A stretch of DNA of 64,000 nucleotides from Flagellimonas lutaonensis (GTDB lineage: Bacteria > Bacteroidota > Bacteroidia > Flavobacteriales > Flavobacteriaceae). Below are positions 1 to 8,432 of this stretch, piece after piece. A program made the translations under genes and the position numbers. The stretch lies in contig NZ_CP011071.1 in the NCBI RefSeq assembly GCF_000963865.1, forward strand, positions 186,001-250,000, in the 5' to 3' direction. The notes below the pieces were generated by a model. That model saw only the letters and a program-made list of their open reading frames with translations. It made no database searches and was not told the DNA's origin. The first letter of the stretch is position 1; each line of letters begins with the position of its first letter.

Positions 1-1
1 C

Positions 2-181
2 TATGTGGCCGTAGTATCGGCCAAAGATGCAGAAGACTATGCCCGACAATCGAAAGAAAACGAGGCATTGCTGGGCGAAGAAGGCAAAAAACTGTTTGGT
101 GAAATGTTCAGGTACGTGCTGCGCTATGAAACGGATGAGGGCCAAATGCGGCCGGATCTGGGCTATGCACCATCAAATTAA
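2..181 (+). CDS. C-terminal end of an unrecognised protein (5' cut by window edge)
   Basis: An open frame enters from the window edge and ends at TAA 179-181, giving about 59 residues ending ...DLGYAPSN. The fragment is rich in charged residues and has the look of the C-terminus of a small dimeric alpha/beta-barrel protein of the ABM or NIPSNAP kind, but there is too little sequence to assign a family. It is co-directional with the exported-protein cluster that follows, 46 nt downstream, so it may be the upstream member of that operon. The frame continues without a stop to base 2. Codon use resembles the downstream genes, which supports it being coding. Confidence 0.55.
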   Translation, partial: YVAVVSAKDAEDYARQSKENEALLGEEGKKLFGEMFRYVLRYETDEGQMRPDLGYAPSN

Positions 182-227
182 ACCAATTAATATTAAGACT
201 TACTCCTTAATTGAAACCAATTCAAAA

Positions 228-746
228 ATGATAAAAAAGCACTTTTTGAGAATATCCATTGTTTCCGCCATACTTCTAGCCGCAACTTTTGGGTGCAATC
301 AACAAGAAAAGGAAAAAGAAACGGCAGAACAGTCAGAGAATGTCGAAATCGAAATGCACGCACCTGATTATTTTCTGTTGCGGCCCGAAGTTGAAAAGGC
401 CTATGGCTATTCACATGCGGTAAAAATTGGCAATTCCATTAAAATCTCCGGTGCCGTAAGCATGGACGATGAAGGAAACCCAACTGCGGTCGGTGATATG
501 GAGCAACAAATGAAAAACTGTTATGCCGATCTCGACAAAATCTTGAAACACTACGGATGCACCTTCGATGATGTAGTGGTGGAAAACGTGTTCACCACCG
601 ATATGCCCAAGTTTTTGGAAGTAGCCGGCTACCGGGCCGAAATCTATAAAAATCACTTCCCGACGGGGTCTTGGTTAGGTGTAAAAGAATTGGCTTTGCC
701 AGAATTTCTTGTTGAGATTGAATTGGAAGTGCACAAACCGGAATAA
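228..746 (+). CDS. RidA (YjgF/UK114)-family lipoprotein
   Basis: A 172-residue product. The reading frame is open further upstream, but ATG 228 gives a clear export signal (MIKKHFLRISIVSAILLA) followed by a plausible lipobox ending in GC near residue 23. A RidA-type domain fills the rest: GNSIKISGAVSMDDEGNP, then a long helix and a C-terminal strand with the family feel of VEIELEVHK. Cytoplasmic RidA enzymes hydrolyse reactive enamines and imines. A lipidated, exported version is unusual, and its substrate cannot be read from the sequence. I did not see the complete set of residues expected for an archetypal RidA deaminase, so it may be one of the non-RidA subfamilies. It is followed closely by two NTF2-like lipoprotein genes in the same direction. 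Confidence 0.8.
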   Translation: MIKKHFLRISIVSAILLAATFGCNQQEKEKETAEQSENVEIEMHAPDYFLLRPEVEKAYGYSHAVKIGNSIKISGAVSMDDEGNPTAVGDMEQQMKNCYADLDKILKHYGCTFDDVVVENVFTTDMPKFLEVAGYRAEIYKNHFPTGSWLGVKELALPEFLVEIELEVHKPE

Positions 747-769
747 CAATATAAACAAACACAAAAACT

Positions 770-1672
770 ATGAAGAAAGTAATTTTTATCGGAGTTGTAT
801 CAATGCTGTTCATGGCCTGCAATCAAGGAACGCCACGATACACCACAACAGGACCAGAGGTAGAACTGGTAAAGTCTTTGGTGGCAGATTATGAAAAAGG
901 TGATTGGGATGCCTGGCTTTCCCACTATGCCAATACGGCCCAAATACACCACAACACTTGGGAAGATGCTTACATTTCACCAAAGGAGTTGAAGGAGAAT
1001 CTTCTGAGCCTTTTGGCCACTACCTCTTCCTATGGTTTTGACGACACCCCCATCTACTACGAAAAAATTATTGATGACGAGGGCAAGACCTGGGTAAATT
1101 TTTGGGGCAACTGGCGGGGAACCTTGGGTGAAAACAATAAAGAACTTCAAGTGCCCGTGCACCTATCGGTACATGTGGCAGACGGTAAAATACATGAGGA
1201 ATATGCCATGTACGACTTGAGCGAATTCACAGCGGAGATTCAGAAAATTGAAGCCATGAAGAATTTATCGCCCGAAGAAAATAAGAGTATCGTAAACAAC
1301 ATGTACAAATCGTTCTCCACAGGTGATATTCCTGCTGTACTGGAAGCACTTGACCCCAAGGTGGTATGGAACGAGGCCGAGGGCAATCCATGGGCAGACG
1401 GCAACCCCTACATAGGACCAGACGCTGTCTTAAACGGCGTTTTTTCCCGAGTTGGGGAAGAGTATGAATACTTTACCCTTGAAGACATCAATTTACATGA
1501 TGTCGGAGAAGACAAGGTATTGGCCACCTTACGGTACAATGCCGAAAGAAAGGATAATGGCGCCAAGCTTGACGTTCAAGCGGCACATCTCTGGACCATC
1601 AAAAATGGCAAGGCAACCGCATTTCAGCAATATGCCGATACCAAACAACTTTATGAAACCACAAACCAATAA
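770..1672 (+). CDS. Lipoprotein with two NTF2/SnoaL-like domains
   Basis: A 300-residue product with a signal peptide and lipobox (MKKVIFIGVVSMLFMAC; Cys17). Two successive SnoaL/NTF2-like cone-shaped domains can be recognised, about residues 28-160 and 165-295. Each has the pattern of a helix (VKSLVADYEKGDWDAWLSHY; IVNNMYKSFSTGDIPAVLEA) followed by strands around an invariant-type W. The family includes small-molecule binding proteins, cyclases and isomerases. No catalytic residues can be assigned here. It begins 23 nt after the RidA-like gene and ends 13 nt before another NTF2-like lipoprotein gene, so the three are probably co-transcribed and work in the periplasm or at the outer membrane. 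Confidence 0.8.
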   Translation: MKKVIFIGVVSMLFMACNQGTPRYTTTGPEVELVKSLVADYEKGDWDAWLSHYANTAQIHHNTWEDAYISPKELKENLLSLLATTSSYGFDDTPIYYEKIIDDEGKTWVNFWGNWRGTLGENNKELQVPVHLSVHVADGKIHEEYAMYDLSEFTAEIQKIEAMKNLSPEENKSIVNNMYKSFSTGDIPAVLEALDPKVVWNEAEGNPWADGNPYIGPDAVLNGVFSRVGEEYEYFTLEDINLHDVGEDKVLATLRYNAERKDNGAKLDVQAAHLWTIKNGKATAFQQYADTKQLYETTNQ

Positions 1673-1685
1673 AATATATCCAACA

Positions 1686-2267
1686 ATGAAAAAGTCACTA
1701 TTTCAAATTCTTATCATGCTTGCCATGTTAACGGCAGTTTCATGCAAGCAAGCAAGCACCAACGAGAACACATTGCTTGAAACCGAGATGGGACCAACTG
1801 CTGACCATGCAGATTTTAACAAGAAGGTAGAGACCATACGTGCCTTTTTTCAGGCGCATGCCGATGAAGATATAGAGGCACAAGAGGCGATGCTGGCCGA
1901 TACACTCAAATTCAGCCCTCCAAACTACAATGGCAACAAATGGGTGGGCAAAGAAGAGTTTTTGGCAGCCATCAAGGGCTATCATGACAATTTTGAAAAC
2001 ATTCGATACCATGAGGGTGTCGTCACGGCTGATAACGGTACGGTTGGTGGTTTTTATTCTGGTTCCGTTTATCCGAAGGAAACGGCCGAAACCAAAGCCA
2101 ATGTCATTCGTACATATGGCACGTGGACGGCGACACACGCCGAAAGTGGCCAAGAAATGGGCGTAAAGTTCTTTAACCTGAGCACTTTCAATGAAGACGG
2201 TAAGATTGCCACCCTATCTGACTATTTTGATCTGAGCAGCTTGGTGCCAAAAGAAACAGAGAACTAG
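1686..2267 (+). CDS. NTF2/SnoaL-like lipoprotein
   Basis: A 193-residue product from ATG 1686. The frame is open further upstream, but that would overlap the previous gene by more than 200 nt and lose the signal peptide. The start MKKSLFQILIMLAMLTAVSC gives a good lipobox at Cys20. Residues about 45-185 form one NTF2-like domain (VETIRAFFQAHADEDIEAQE; KEEFLAAIKGYHDNFENI). The organisation matches each half of the preceding double-domain protein, suggesting duplication within the operon. The ligand or reaction is unknown. Its position 13 nt after the double-domain gene supports co-transcription. Confidence 0.78.
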   Translation: MKKSLFQILIMLAMLTAVSCKQASTNENTLLETEMGPTADHADFNKKVETIRAFFQAHADEDIEAQEAMLADTLKFSPPNYNGNKWVGKEEFLAAIKGYHDNFENIRYHEGVVTADNGTVGGFYSGSVYPKETAETKANVIRTYGTWTATHAESGQEMGVKFFNLSTFNEDGKIATLSDYFDLSSLVPKETEN

Positions 2268-2310
2268 AATAATCCTAATAATAATTGCAAACAACTAAAA
2301 TCGACAAACA

Positions 2311-3078
2311 ATGAAACGAGTATTATTGACACTATTGCTGTTGCCATTTTTGGTATCGGCGCAAGACTATCAAGAACCACTGGTATTTCAAAACGTGATG
2401 CTTAGCGTGATGCCAGGACACACCGAAGCCTTTGAAAAGGCGGTAGCGGCCCACAACAAAAAATTCCACCCGGCAGGGCCGTACCAGGCCATTGTCTATT
2501 CTATCAACAGTGGAAAAAATGCGGGCAAATATATGTGGAACATGGGGCCTTTGCCTTGGAGCGCGCTTGACGGGCGCCCCACTTCAGACGATGGCCATGA
2601 TGGTGATTGGGATGCCAACGTGGTACCCCATTTGACCGGTGATGTTGACGTCAACTATTGGAAGTTCCACCCCGAACTTTCCAATTTCTCCAAAGATTTT
2701 ACCTTAAAGAACCTTTCTGTATTCATGGTTGACGTAAAGCGTTTCAAAGACATGGATTTCATGAACAATGTCGTCAAAAAAGTGCACGAACTATATGCTA
2801 AAAAAATGCCCGACCAAATACATGGCGCATATACCAATGAACTGGGAAATGAAGAAGGACTTGACTTTGCTTGGGTAGACTTCTTCGACACCATGGCCTG
2901 GATGGGGAAAGAAGACAAATTTCCGCAATATTTTGAAGAGGTTCATGGTGCCGGTAGTTTTCAAAAATTCTTGAAAGATGTTGAGGCCACGACCAATGGC
3001 CAGAAAAGCGAAATATGGAGTTTCAGAAAAGATCTTAGTGGTACCGATGGCACAGTTGAAGCGGCAAGCCGACAATAA
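2311..3078 (+). CDS. Secreted protein of unknown function, possible dimeric alpha/beta-barrel fold
   Basis: A 255-residue product with a classical signal peptide (MKRVLLTLLLLPFLVSAQ) and no lipobox, so probably periplasmic. The opening VFQNVMLSVMPGHTEAFEKA and a second segment near residues 137-165 (VKRFKDMDFMNNVVKKVHEL) look like two alpha/beta units of an ABM or NIPSNAP-like barrel, but this is a judgement from pattern alone. It is 43 nt downstream of the NTF2-like gene, and a strong terminator at 3110-3137 closes the cluster. That makes it the likely last gene of an exported-protein operon whose shared role is unclear. Confidence 0.7.
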   Translation: MKRVLLTLLLLPFLVSAQDYQEPLVFQNVMLSVMPGHTEAFEKAVAAHNKKFHPAGPYQAIVYSINSGKNAGKYMWNMGPLPWSALDGRPTSDDGHDGDWDANVVPHLTGDVDVNYWKFHPELSNFSKDFTLKNLSVFMVDVKRFKDMDFMNNVVKKVHELYAKKMPDQIHGAYTNELGNEEGLDFAWVDFFDTMAWMGKEDKFPQYFEEVHGAGSFQKFLKDVEATTNGQKSEIWSFRKDLSGTDGTVEAASRQ

Positions 3079-3109
3079 ACGATTCACCCTACCCAAACCA
3101 ACCGAAGAA

Positions 3110-3137
3110 AGGTCCAGAAAACTTCTGGGCCTTTTTT
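3110..3137 (+). terminator. Intrinsic terminator closing the exported-protein cluster
   Basis: A 10-bp stem (AGGTCCAGAA with TTCTGGGCCT, one G-U pair) and a 3-nt loop are followed by a run of six T. It lies 32 nt after the stop of the preceding gene. Confidence 0.8.
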
Positions 3138-3235
3138 GCATCATAAAAAAGTGTAAGCGTTTTTAAAATTTTAGGCGTGGTATCTGTAATTTTCAAAGCA
3201 TTCTCACTACCAAAAACATATTCAAAACTTTTGCT

Positions 3236-3991
3236 ATGAGATTTCTTGTTTTTTTCCTCATTCTTTCCCTTCCCCTTATTTTGAATGCCCAACGCCCTAG
3301 TGCGTTCAACAATGGTAAGTTCTTTGAAAGGCATGGTACAAGAATGCTCTATGGCGGATCTGAAGATAATCAACATTTCATCATCGACAATCTTGATTTG
3401 GATCCCGGGCAGTTTCACTACGGATTGGGCCGGGAGCGTTTTCCGGCACTTTTGCAACCCACGTACCTTACGGTCATGGAAGCTGATAGGTACTGGAGAG
3501 ACGACAGCCGTTTTTTGGTGGCCAAAAAAGGGGGTGAGGTAAAGGCTTACTCCGTTCGAGATTTGACCCGGCATGAGGTGGTCAACGATGTTTTGGATGG
3601 TGAGCCCATTTTTGTCGCCTACTGTATTCTTGCTGATTTGGGTGCCATTTACAAACGCACCTATGGTGATAAGACCTTCACCTTTGCCGTGAGCGGGTAC
3701 ACTTACTACGACCCCGATGTTTGGGATGGTTTGGACGGATTTATTCTTTGGGACAGGGAAACCGAAAGCCTTTGGTGGCCCTTGATAGACAAAGCGGTCT
3801 CAGGACCTTTGAAGGGGGTAAGGTTGCAAAAACTCAAAGCCATTCACTGGGAAGATACCACTTGGAGGAACATCAAACAGAACTATCCGGATGCCAAAAT
3901 CATGAAATCAGGTTTGGACTATAAGCGGCCCAAATCATGGAAAAAATACAACGATGTTTCAGATATCGTGAAAACCTACTCGAACCGATAA
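3236..3991 (+). CDS. DUF3179 domain-containing secreted protein
   Basis: A 251-residue protein with a cleavable signal peptide (MRFLVFFLILSLPLILNAQ). The DUF3179 signature runs through the body: YLTVMEADRYWRDDSRFLVA, then KAYSVRDLTRHEVVNDVLDG, IFVAYCILADLGAIYKR, FAVSGYTYYDPDVWDGLDGF and LWDRETESLWWPLIDKAVSGPL. Many family members have YCPLC; here only the first cysteine of that pair is present. The function of the family is unknown. The gene stands alone between the terminator at 3110 and a convergent gene at 4038. Confidence 0.88.
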   Translation: MRFLVFFLILSLPLILNAQRPSAFNNGKFFERHGTRMLYGGSEDNQHFIIDNLDLDPGQFHYGLGRERFPALLQPTYLTVMEADRYWRDDSRFLVAKKGGEVKAYSVRDLTRHEVVNDVLDGEPIFVAYCILADLGAIYKRTYGDKTFTFAVSGYTYYDPDVWDGLDGFILWDRETESLWWPLIDKAVSGPLKGVRLQKLKAIHWEDTTWRNIKQNYPDAKIMKSGLDYKRPKSWKKYNDVSDIVKTYSNR

Positions 3992-4037
3992 AACCGAGCA
4001 ACTGTCCTTACCATTATGGAAAACCAATAAACCCCTT

Positions 4038-5147
4038 TTACTCTTGTTCTGAATAGTCTTTATAAATCGCCTCTTCAAAGGCTTTCCAATGGGCTTCGGT
4101 CATGCGTTCTGGGGTAAACAGGCATATTCCCTTGGCCCCGTTTTGCATGGAAACAGCAATGGCCGTGCCCAGCTCTTCGGGCAACAAGCCGTGGTTTTCA
4201 GGGTCGTTTTCATTGGTTTTGTTTTCAGGTTTGGGGCAGATAAAAAGTCCGCTATAAACCGGCTTGCCATTGGCAGCCACAACTTCTTCGGCCACCATTT
4301 CGCCGACCCATTCAGGTCCCTTGAGATAAAAATCGTTGTAGTTCATGGGGTAAAAGGCATCCAAGTTCCAGTTGTTCCATTCTTGGCGCACCAGTTTTTT
4401 GGCGATTGAAGGACCTGGAAAAACCGCTGCATTTATTTTTTTTCCCTTGGCATGTACCACTTCGGTAAGGTTGTTGACCGTATTGGTAATTAAATCGTAA
4501 CGGTATTGTTTCCATTCCGGTACCTGAGCCGGGTCTTCGGCCTCTTTGATGTCGATTCCGGTCTTTTCCATGAAATCATTGGTACACTGTTCACAATAAC
4601 AGTAGTCGTACTGCGGATATTCGCGGTCCATTACCAATCCATATTTATCCCAAAGTCCACGTGCCAAGATCACATCTGGGAACCGGATATAATCCAAATG
4701 GACGCCATCGACCTCTTCGACCTCGGCCACACTGCCGTAAAGTTCTGCCAAAAAGTGCTGTACCCCCTCTTTGTTGGGGCATAAAAAAGTATAGTAGGGC
4801 ACATAGGCCGGCTTTTCAAGGGCTGATTCGCCCAATCCATTAGTAGCGTACCATTCGGGTTTCAGTTTCGGATTTTTGCCCTGCACCATGGTGGGTATCC
4901 ATGTGTGGAACTCCAATCCCACTTCTTTGGCAATGGCCCCTACCCTTTTGTAGGTGGCGGGGTCATGGCCGCCGTTGTACATCAACCCATCTATGCCCTT
5001 GTCTTTATAATCTTTAAACCGGATCTTCAATTCTTGATCGTTTGCCTCACCGGGCCCACTGGTCCAAGCATATACCGGTATCTTTGACTTTTCGGCGCAA
5101 GAAGTCGCCAGTAAAACGAGTAGCAGCAGGGTGAAAAATTGTCTCAT
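4038..5147 (-). CDS. GHL10-type putative glycoside hydrolase lipoprotein
   Basis: A 369-residue lipoprotein (signal MRQFFTLLLLVLLATSC, Cys17). The body is a TIM-barrel-like COG1649/GHL10 domain: GIDGLMYNGGHDPATYKRVG, then LEFHTWIPTM, and the hallmark VDGVHLDYIRFPD near residues 145-158, whose acidic residues are the expected catalytic region. A Cys-rich YCYCEQC stretch lies just after it. The protein probably acts on carbohydrate at the cell surface; the substrate is unknown. It is convergent with the DUF3179 gene and divergent from the PaiB-like gene. Confidence 0.8.
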   Translation of the reverse strand: MRQFFTLLLLVLLATSCAEKSKIPVYAWTSGPGEANDQELKIRFKDYKDKGIDGLMYNGGHDPATYKRVGAIAKEVGLEFHTWIPTMVQGKNPKLKPEWYATNGLGESALEKPAYVPYYTFLCPNKEGVQHFLAELYGSVAEVEEVDGVHLDYIRFPDVILARGLWDKYGLVMDREYPQYDYCYCEQCTNDFMEKTGIDIKEAEDPAQVPEWKQYRYDLITNTVNNLTEVVHAKGKKINAAVFPGPSIAKKLVRQEWNNWNLDAFYPMNYNDFYLKGPEWVGEMVAEEVVAANGKPVYSGLFICPKPENKTNENDPENHGLLPEELGTAIAVSMQNGAKGICLFTPERMTEAHWKAFEEAIYKDYSEQE

Positions 5148-5265
5148 TGTGAACTATGTATTGTTTTTGTGCTGAAAAATACCGAAAGCTTTACATGATT
5201 ATGCATATTTTAGATTAACAACATTGCAGAAAACCTTAACGGCACCCAATCAGTAAAAAACGCTC

Positions 5266-5877
5266 ATGTACATTCCCTTACACTATAAAAATGAAAATTT
5301 CACAGAGGTAAAGGATTTTTTGGCCCAGAACAGTTTTGGTATCCTTGTGAACCAAGTGGACAAAAGGCCTTGGGCCACCCACATACCATTGGAACTGGAA
5401 AAGGATTCTTTTGGCGATGATGTATTGGTGGGACACCTAGCAAAGGCCAACCCCCAATGGAAATCGTTCGGTGACGAACAAGAAGTGCTCTGTATTTTCA
5501 ACGGTCCGCACGCCTATGTATCTTCTTCATGGTACAAAGAGGAAGAAGTGCCCACCTGGAACTATATTGCCGTACATGTATATGGGAAACTGACCATACT
5601 TGATGAAAAGGCCACTATGGAGGCCTTACACCGATTGGTCGACAAGCACGAAAAGGATTCGGATAAACCCATCTCCCTGCACAATATGTCGCCCAAAACC
5701 CTGAGGCAGGTAAAAGGGGTGGTCGGTTTTCAAATAAAGATCACTGAAATTCAGGCCGCCTATAAACTATCGCAAACGCGCCCTGAAGACCATGCCACCA
5801 TCGTTGCCCGTTTAAGGGAGCGGGGTGTAACAGAAAGTGAAATTGCACGACACATAAGAGAACAGTCCAATCAATAA
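5266..5877 (+). CDS. PaiB-family FMN-binding split-barrel protein
   Basis: A 203-residue protein matching the FMN-binding 'negative transcriptional regulator' (PaiB) family along its length: MYIPLHYKN at the N-terminus, FGILVNQVDKRPWATHIPLE, LVGHLAKANPQW, then the signature HAYVSSSWYKEEEVPTWNY near residues 84-104 and GVVGFQIKITEIQAAYKLSQ. The family fold binds flavin. The regulatory role comes from Bacillus and is not shown here. No signal peptide is seen, so it is cytoplasmic. A short membrane-protein gene follows after 13 nt and is probably co-transcribed. Confidence 0.88.
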   Translation: MYIPLHYKNENFTEVKDFLAQNSFGILVNQVDKRPWATHIPLELEKDSFGDDVLVGHLAKANPQWKSFGDEQEVLCIFNGPHAYVSSSWYKEEEVPTWNYIAVHVYGKLTILDEKATMEALHRLVDKHEKDSDKPISLHNMSPKTLRQVKGVVGFQIKITEIQAAYKLSQTRPEDHATIVARLRERGVTESEIARHIREQSNQ

Positions 5878-5890
5878 AAACAACCGTACC

Positions 5891-6271
5891 ATGTTACACA
5901 GTAAATTTTGGCAGGCCTTCTTCGCGCTTGCCCCCATCTTGATCGGAATACTTTCAATAGGGTTTTGGATGTACTTCGTCGTAAACCTGATCACGAACAT
6001 AGAAACGGCTGAGGCCTCTGGCGGTGAAGTGGAAGCTTCGATGATACTCGGCAACATCGCCTGGTTTGTGATTGTAATAATGCTGATCATACTCATTTCG
6101 TTATCGAGTTTGGTGTTCTACATAGTGCATGCGGTGCAGAACCCCAACCTAAAAGGCAATAGCCTACTGGTGGTCTGGATCTTGCTCTTCGTTTTTGTAA
6201 GCGGTATTGGCCAGTTGATCTACTGGCTGGTCGAAATTGTCGGAAAACGGAACGACCCAAAAGTAGAATAG
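5891..6271 (+). CDS. Small integral membrane protein
   Basis: A 126-residue protein with three clear hydrophobic segments (about residues 10-36, 55-82 and 90-115) and a short polar C-terminus (KRNDPKVE). The layout recalls the PLDc_N-type cardiolipin-synthase N-terminal membrane module, but no catalytic domain follows. It lies 13 nt after the PaiB-like gene and ends just before a bidirectional terminator. Function is not recognised. Confidence 0.7.
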   Translation: MLHSKFWQAFFALAPILIGILSIGFWMYFVVNLITNIETAEASGGEVEASMILGNIAWFVIVIMLIILISLSSLVFYIVHAVQNPNLKGNSLLVVWILLFVFVSGIGQLIYWLVEIVGKRNDPKVE

Positions 6272-6281
6272 GCACAAAAAA

Positions 6282-6308
6282 GAAATGGCCCGGGGCGAGG
6301 GCCATTTC
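6282..6308. terminator. Bidirectional hairpin terminator between convergent genes
   Basis: A perfect 10-bp stem (GAAATGGCCC with GGGCCATTTC) and a 7-nt loop are flanked on the left by six A, which are six T for the minus-strand gene ending at 6347. It serves the PorP/SprF-like gene and probably the membrane-protein gene on the other side. Confidence 0.75.
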
Positions 6309-6346
6309 AAAAATCGGCTCCTTAAAGAAATGGAGCGACCGAACAA

Positions 6347-8002
6347 TCACTCATCGTCAAACAATGTCTCTGCATAGTTTGAATATCGTGGGTTCTCAAC
6401 ATGCATGATCCACATGTCTTGGTTATACTTACCGTTCAGTTGTGAGCCGTATGCGCTTCTAGCGGCCATATCGTCATCAAAATGTGCCAAATACACATAG
6501 TTGAGGCCATTCTCGGGATTTTTAAAGTACTTCGGATTCAACCCCTTGGTTTTCAGTTCTTTTATGAACCGGTGTAAATAGTTTTCGTTACCGAAAACAT
6601 TGACTATGAGGTAATGCCCTTTGCCGATGCCGTCGAGTTTTATATATTTTTCAATGGGTTTAAAGGCTCCCCCTGTAAAAACGCCGGTTTGCTTTTCTGT
6701 TTTGCGTGTCGCTCGCGTAATCGAGGCAATATCGTTCTTAAAGGTGGCCGCCTTCACGTTCTTTGTCAAAAAGAGCTCTTGGGCTTTTTTCTCGATATCG
6801 GGTTTGTTGTCATGGTTTTCTTTGCGTACCATTCGCATCACCATTTCAAACCGTTGCTCTAGATCTCTTTGGCGGTTGGTTTCCATTGAATCCAATCGAA
6901 AGATCAACTCATCGATAATGGCCAGGTTCATGCGTTGTTGCTCTTTTATCTTGGCCAACTCTTCCTCAAGTGGGGTCAAATCGGCATCGGCCTTACCAGG
7001 TTTATCTTCTTGACCGGTTTCTTCGACTATTTGGACCAACCTTTTATCATCTTCTTCAGCCACATACAAGTTTTTGGTAAGATTTGGGACAAAAGAGTAT
7101 GCTACTGAAATTTCATGGGTTACCCCAAGATTGTTCAATGAGTTATTGAATCCCTTCTCAAAATTGTAACCGAACGACAAGCGCTTGTTAAGGTTAAAAC
7201 CTGTACCCGCAGATGCCCCGTAGTATTGGTCATATCCACCCTGTATCCAGCCTAGTTTGGGCAGGTCGAGAATGAGGCCCCCGCCAAAAATCGGTTCTTG
7301 GCTTCCCTCAAAACGGGCCCTGGCCAACGGCATCAATCGCCCATCTTCAAAGATGCCCCTTCCATTTTTGAATTCATGTGCATACTGTAGGTGGCCAGAA
7401 AAAGTCTTTCCATTCACTTCTGAAAGCATTTCGCCACTTTTCAGATTAAAATCGAACAGATTCTGTGCAAATACACCCACATCGAACATACCCAGAGAAA
7501 GGTTAAGACCGGGTTGAAAAGATATGATCGAGCTATCCTCAAGGTCGTCTAACAAAGGGTCTTCTTGCAGGGCTACCGCACGACTTTCGTCGAAACTGCT
7601 CTTGTAATAGGGCAGGTTAAAACCAAAACTAAGATCGGTGTTCTTGCCAAGTCGAATACCATGGGCGTAATTGGCCATGACCCCAACATTTGAAATTACA
7701 CCTGATTGTTGGTTGTAGACACTGAGCCCAAGCCCTGTACGATTATTGAGTACCGCACTGTAGCTCAAAAAATAATTTTGTGCATTGTCTTGAAAGTCTG
7801 ATCCTTGACTACGATGGAAAAAATTAAGATAGGTCTTGTCTTCACGAACCGTAGAAAAGGTCGGGTTGATCAAAAACCTGTTGAACTTCATCAAGTTCTG
7901 AAAGGGCACGTTATAGGCCACATAGGGGTTTTCGCTCTGTGTGTGGGCATTGGGCGAAAATAGCAAAAGGCACACTGCCATAACCAAAGTACTTTTGCCC
8001 AT
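6347..8002 (-). CDS. PorP/SprF-family type IX secretion outer-membrane protein with coiled coil and SPOR-like tail
   Basis: From ATG at 8002 the product begins with a proper signal peptide (MGKSTLVMAVCLLLFSPNAHTQ). An in-frame ATG at 8044 adds 14 residues before the signal and is less likely. The body matches the PorP/SprF beta-barrel family (NPYVAYNVPFQNLMKFNRFL, then repeated strands such as TGLGLSVYNQQSGVISNVG). After about residue 310 a non-barrel extension begins. It has a charged predicted coiled coil (EEELAKIKEQQRMNLAII and following), then about 80 C-terminal residues (HYLIVNVFGNENYLHRFIKE) that resemble a SPOR-like peptidoglycan-binding repeat. Such proteins partner with large T9SS type-B adhesins; one is encoded at 52992-61484, but not adjacent. 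Confidence 0.85.
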   Translation of the reverse strand: MGKSTLVMAVCLLLFSPNAHTQSENPYVAYNVPFQNLMKFNRFLINPTFSTVREDKTYLNFFHRSQGSDFQDNAQNYFLSYSAVLNNRTGLGLSVYNQQSGVISNVGVMANYAHGIRLGKNTDLSFGFNLPYYKSSFDESRAVALQEDPLLDDLEDSSIISFQPGLNLSLGMFDVGVFAQNLFDFNLKSGEMLSEVNGKTFSGHLQYAHEFKNGRGIFEDGRLMPLARARFEGSQEPIFGGGLILDLPKLGWIQGGYDQYYGASAGTGFNLNKRLSFGYNFEKGFNNSLNNLGVTHEISVAYSFVPNLTKNLYVAEEDDKRLVQIVEETGQEDKPGKADADLTPLEEELAKIKEQQRMNLAIIDELIFRLDSMETNRQRDLEQRFEMVMRMVRKENHDNKPDIEKKAQELFLTKNVKAATFKNDIASITRATRKTEKQTGVFTGGAFKPIEKYIKLDGIGKGHYLIVNVFGNENYLHRFIKELKTKGLNPKYFKNPENGLNYVYLAHFDDDMAARSAYGSQLNGKYNQDMWIMHVENPRYSNYAETLFDDE

Positions 8003-8015
8003 TAGTGGCCTTATG

Positions 8016-8150
8016 CTAAAACTGGGGGTAGTTATTGAAGCCATAAGCTGAGTATTTTGGATTAATCACAATCCCAACCAGATCTAGGCCCATCAACATT
8101 AGAAACAATAAGAAGACAAGAATATCCATAACAGGGTAATACTTGATCAT
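8016..8150 (-). CDS. Possible 44-aa single-span membrane peptide upstream of the PorP/SprF-like gene
   Basis: ATG 8148-8150 to TAG 8016-8018 encodes 44 residues with one strongly hydrophobic segment (MDILVFLLFLMLMGLDLVGI). It ends 13 nt before the preferred PorP/SprF start and overlaps the longer alternative start. It may be a leader or a small membrane protein, or simply chance. Support is only the hydrophobic profile and the position. Confidence 0.25.
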   Translation of the reverse strand: MIKYYPVMDILVFLLFLMLMGLDLVGIVINPKYSAYGFNNYPQF

Positions 8151-8432
8151 AGGCTAAGTTTGCATTTGGGATTGCAATTGTAATATTACATACAATTTGG
8201 ATGAATGACCAATTTTTTCGATGAAATGCGCCAAAACATATAATTTTTTATAAGAAAATACTTATTTCGTTTTTTTAAGTCTAGACTATATGGTACGATA
8301 GTCTTCTGGGTGCAAACATGTATCGCCGCCACAGTTCAACCTGAAAATTCAACAATTGGGTTCAAACGATTATTTCGATGGCAAAAGTTCCCTGATTTTT
8401 GACCTATCAATAATTACTTAAAAACAAGAAAC
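8151..8432. other. AT-rich divergent promoter region, no gene seen
   Basis: About 280 nt between the PorP/SprF-like transcript and the DUF2141 gene. It is AT-rich, with A/T runs around 8240-8280. I see no convincing ORF or hairpin. Promoters for both directions presumably lie here, but no confident TAnnTTTG box could be assigned. Confidence 0.4.

Noticed and set aside
27-227. Upstream extension of the RidA-like gene
   Set aside because: Residues before ATG 228 overlap the preceding gene in another frame and would hide the signal peptide.
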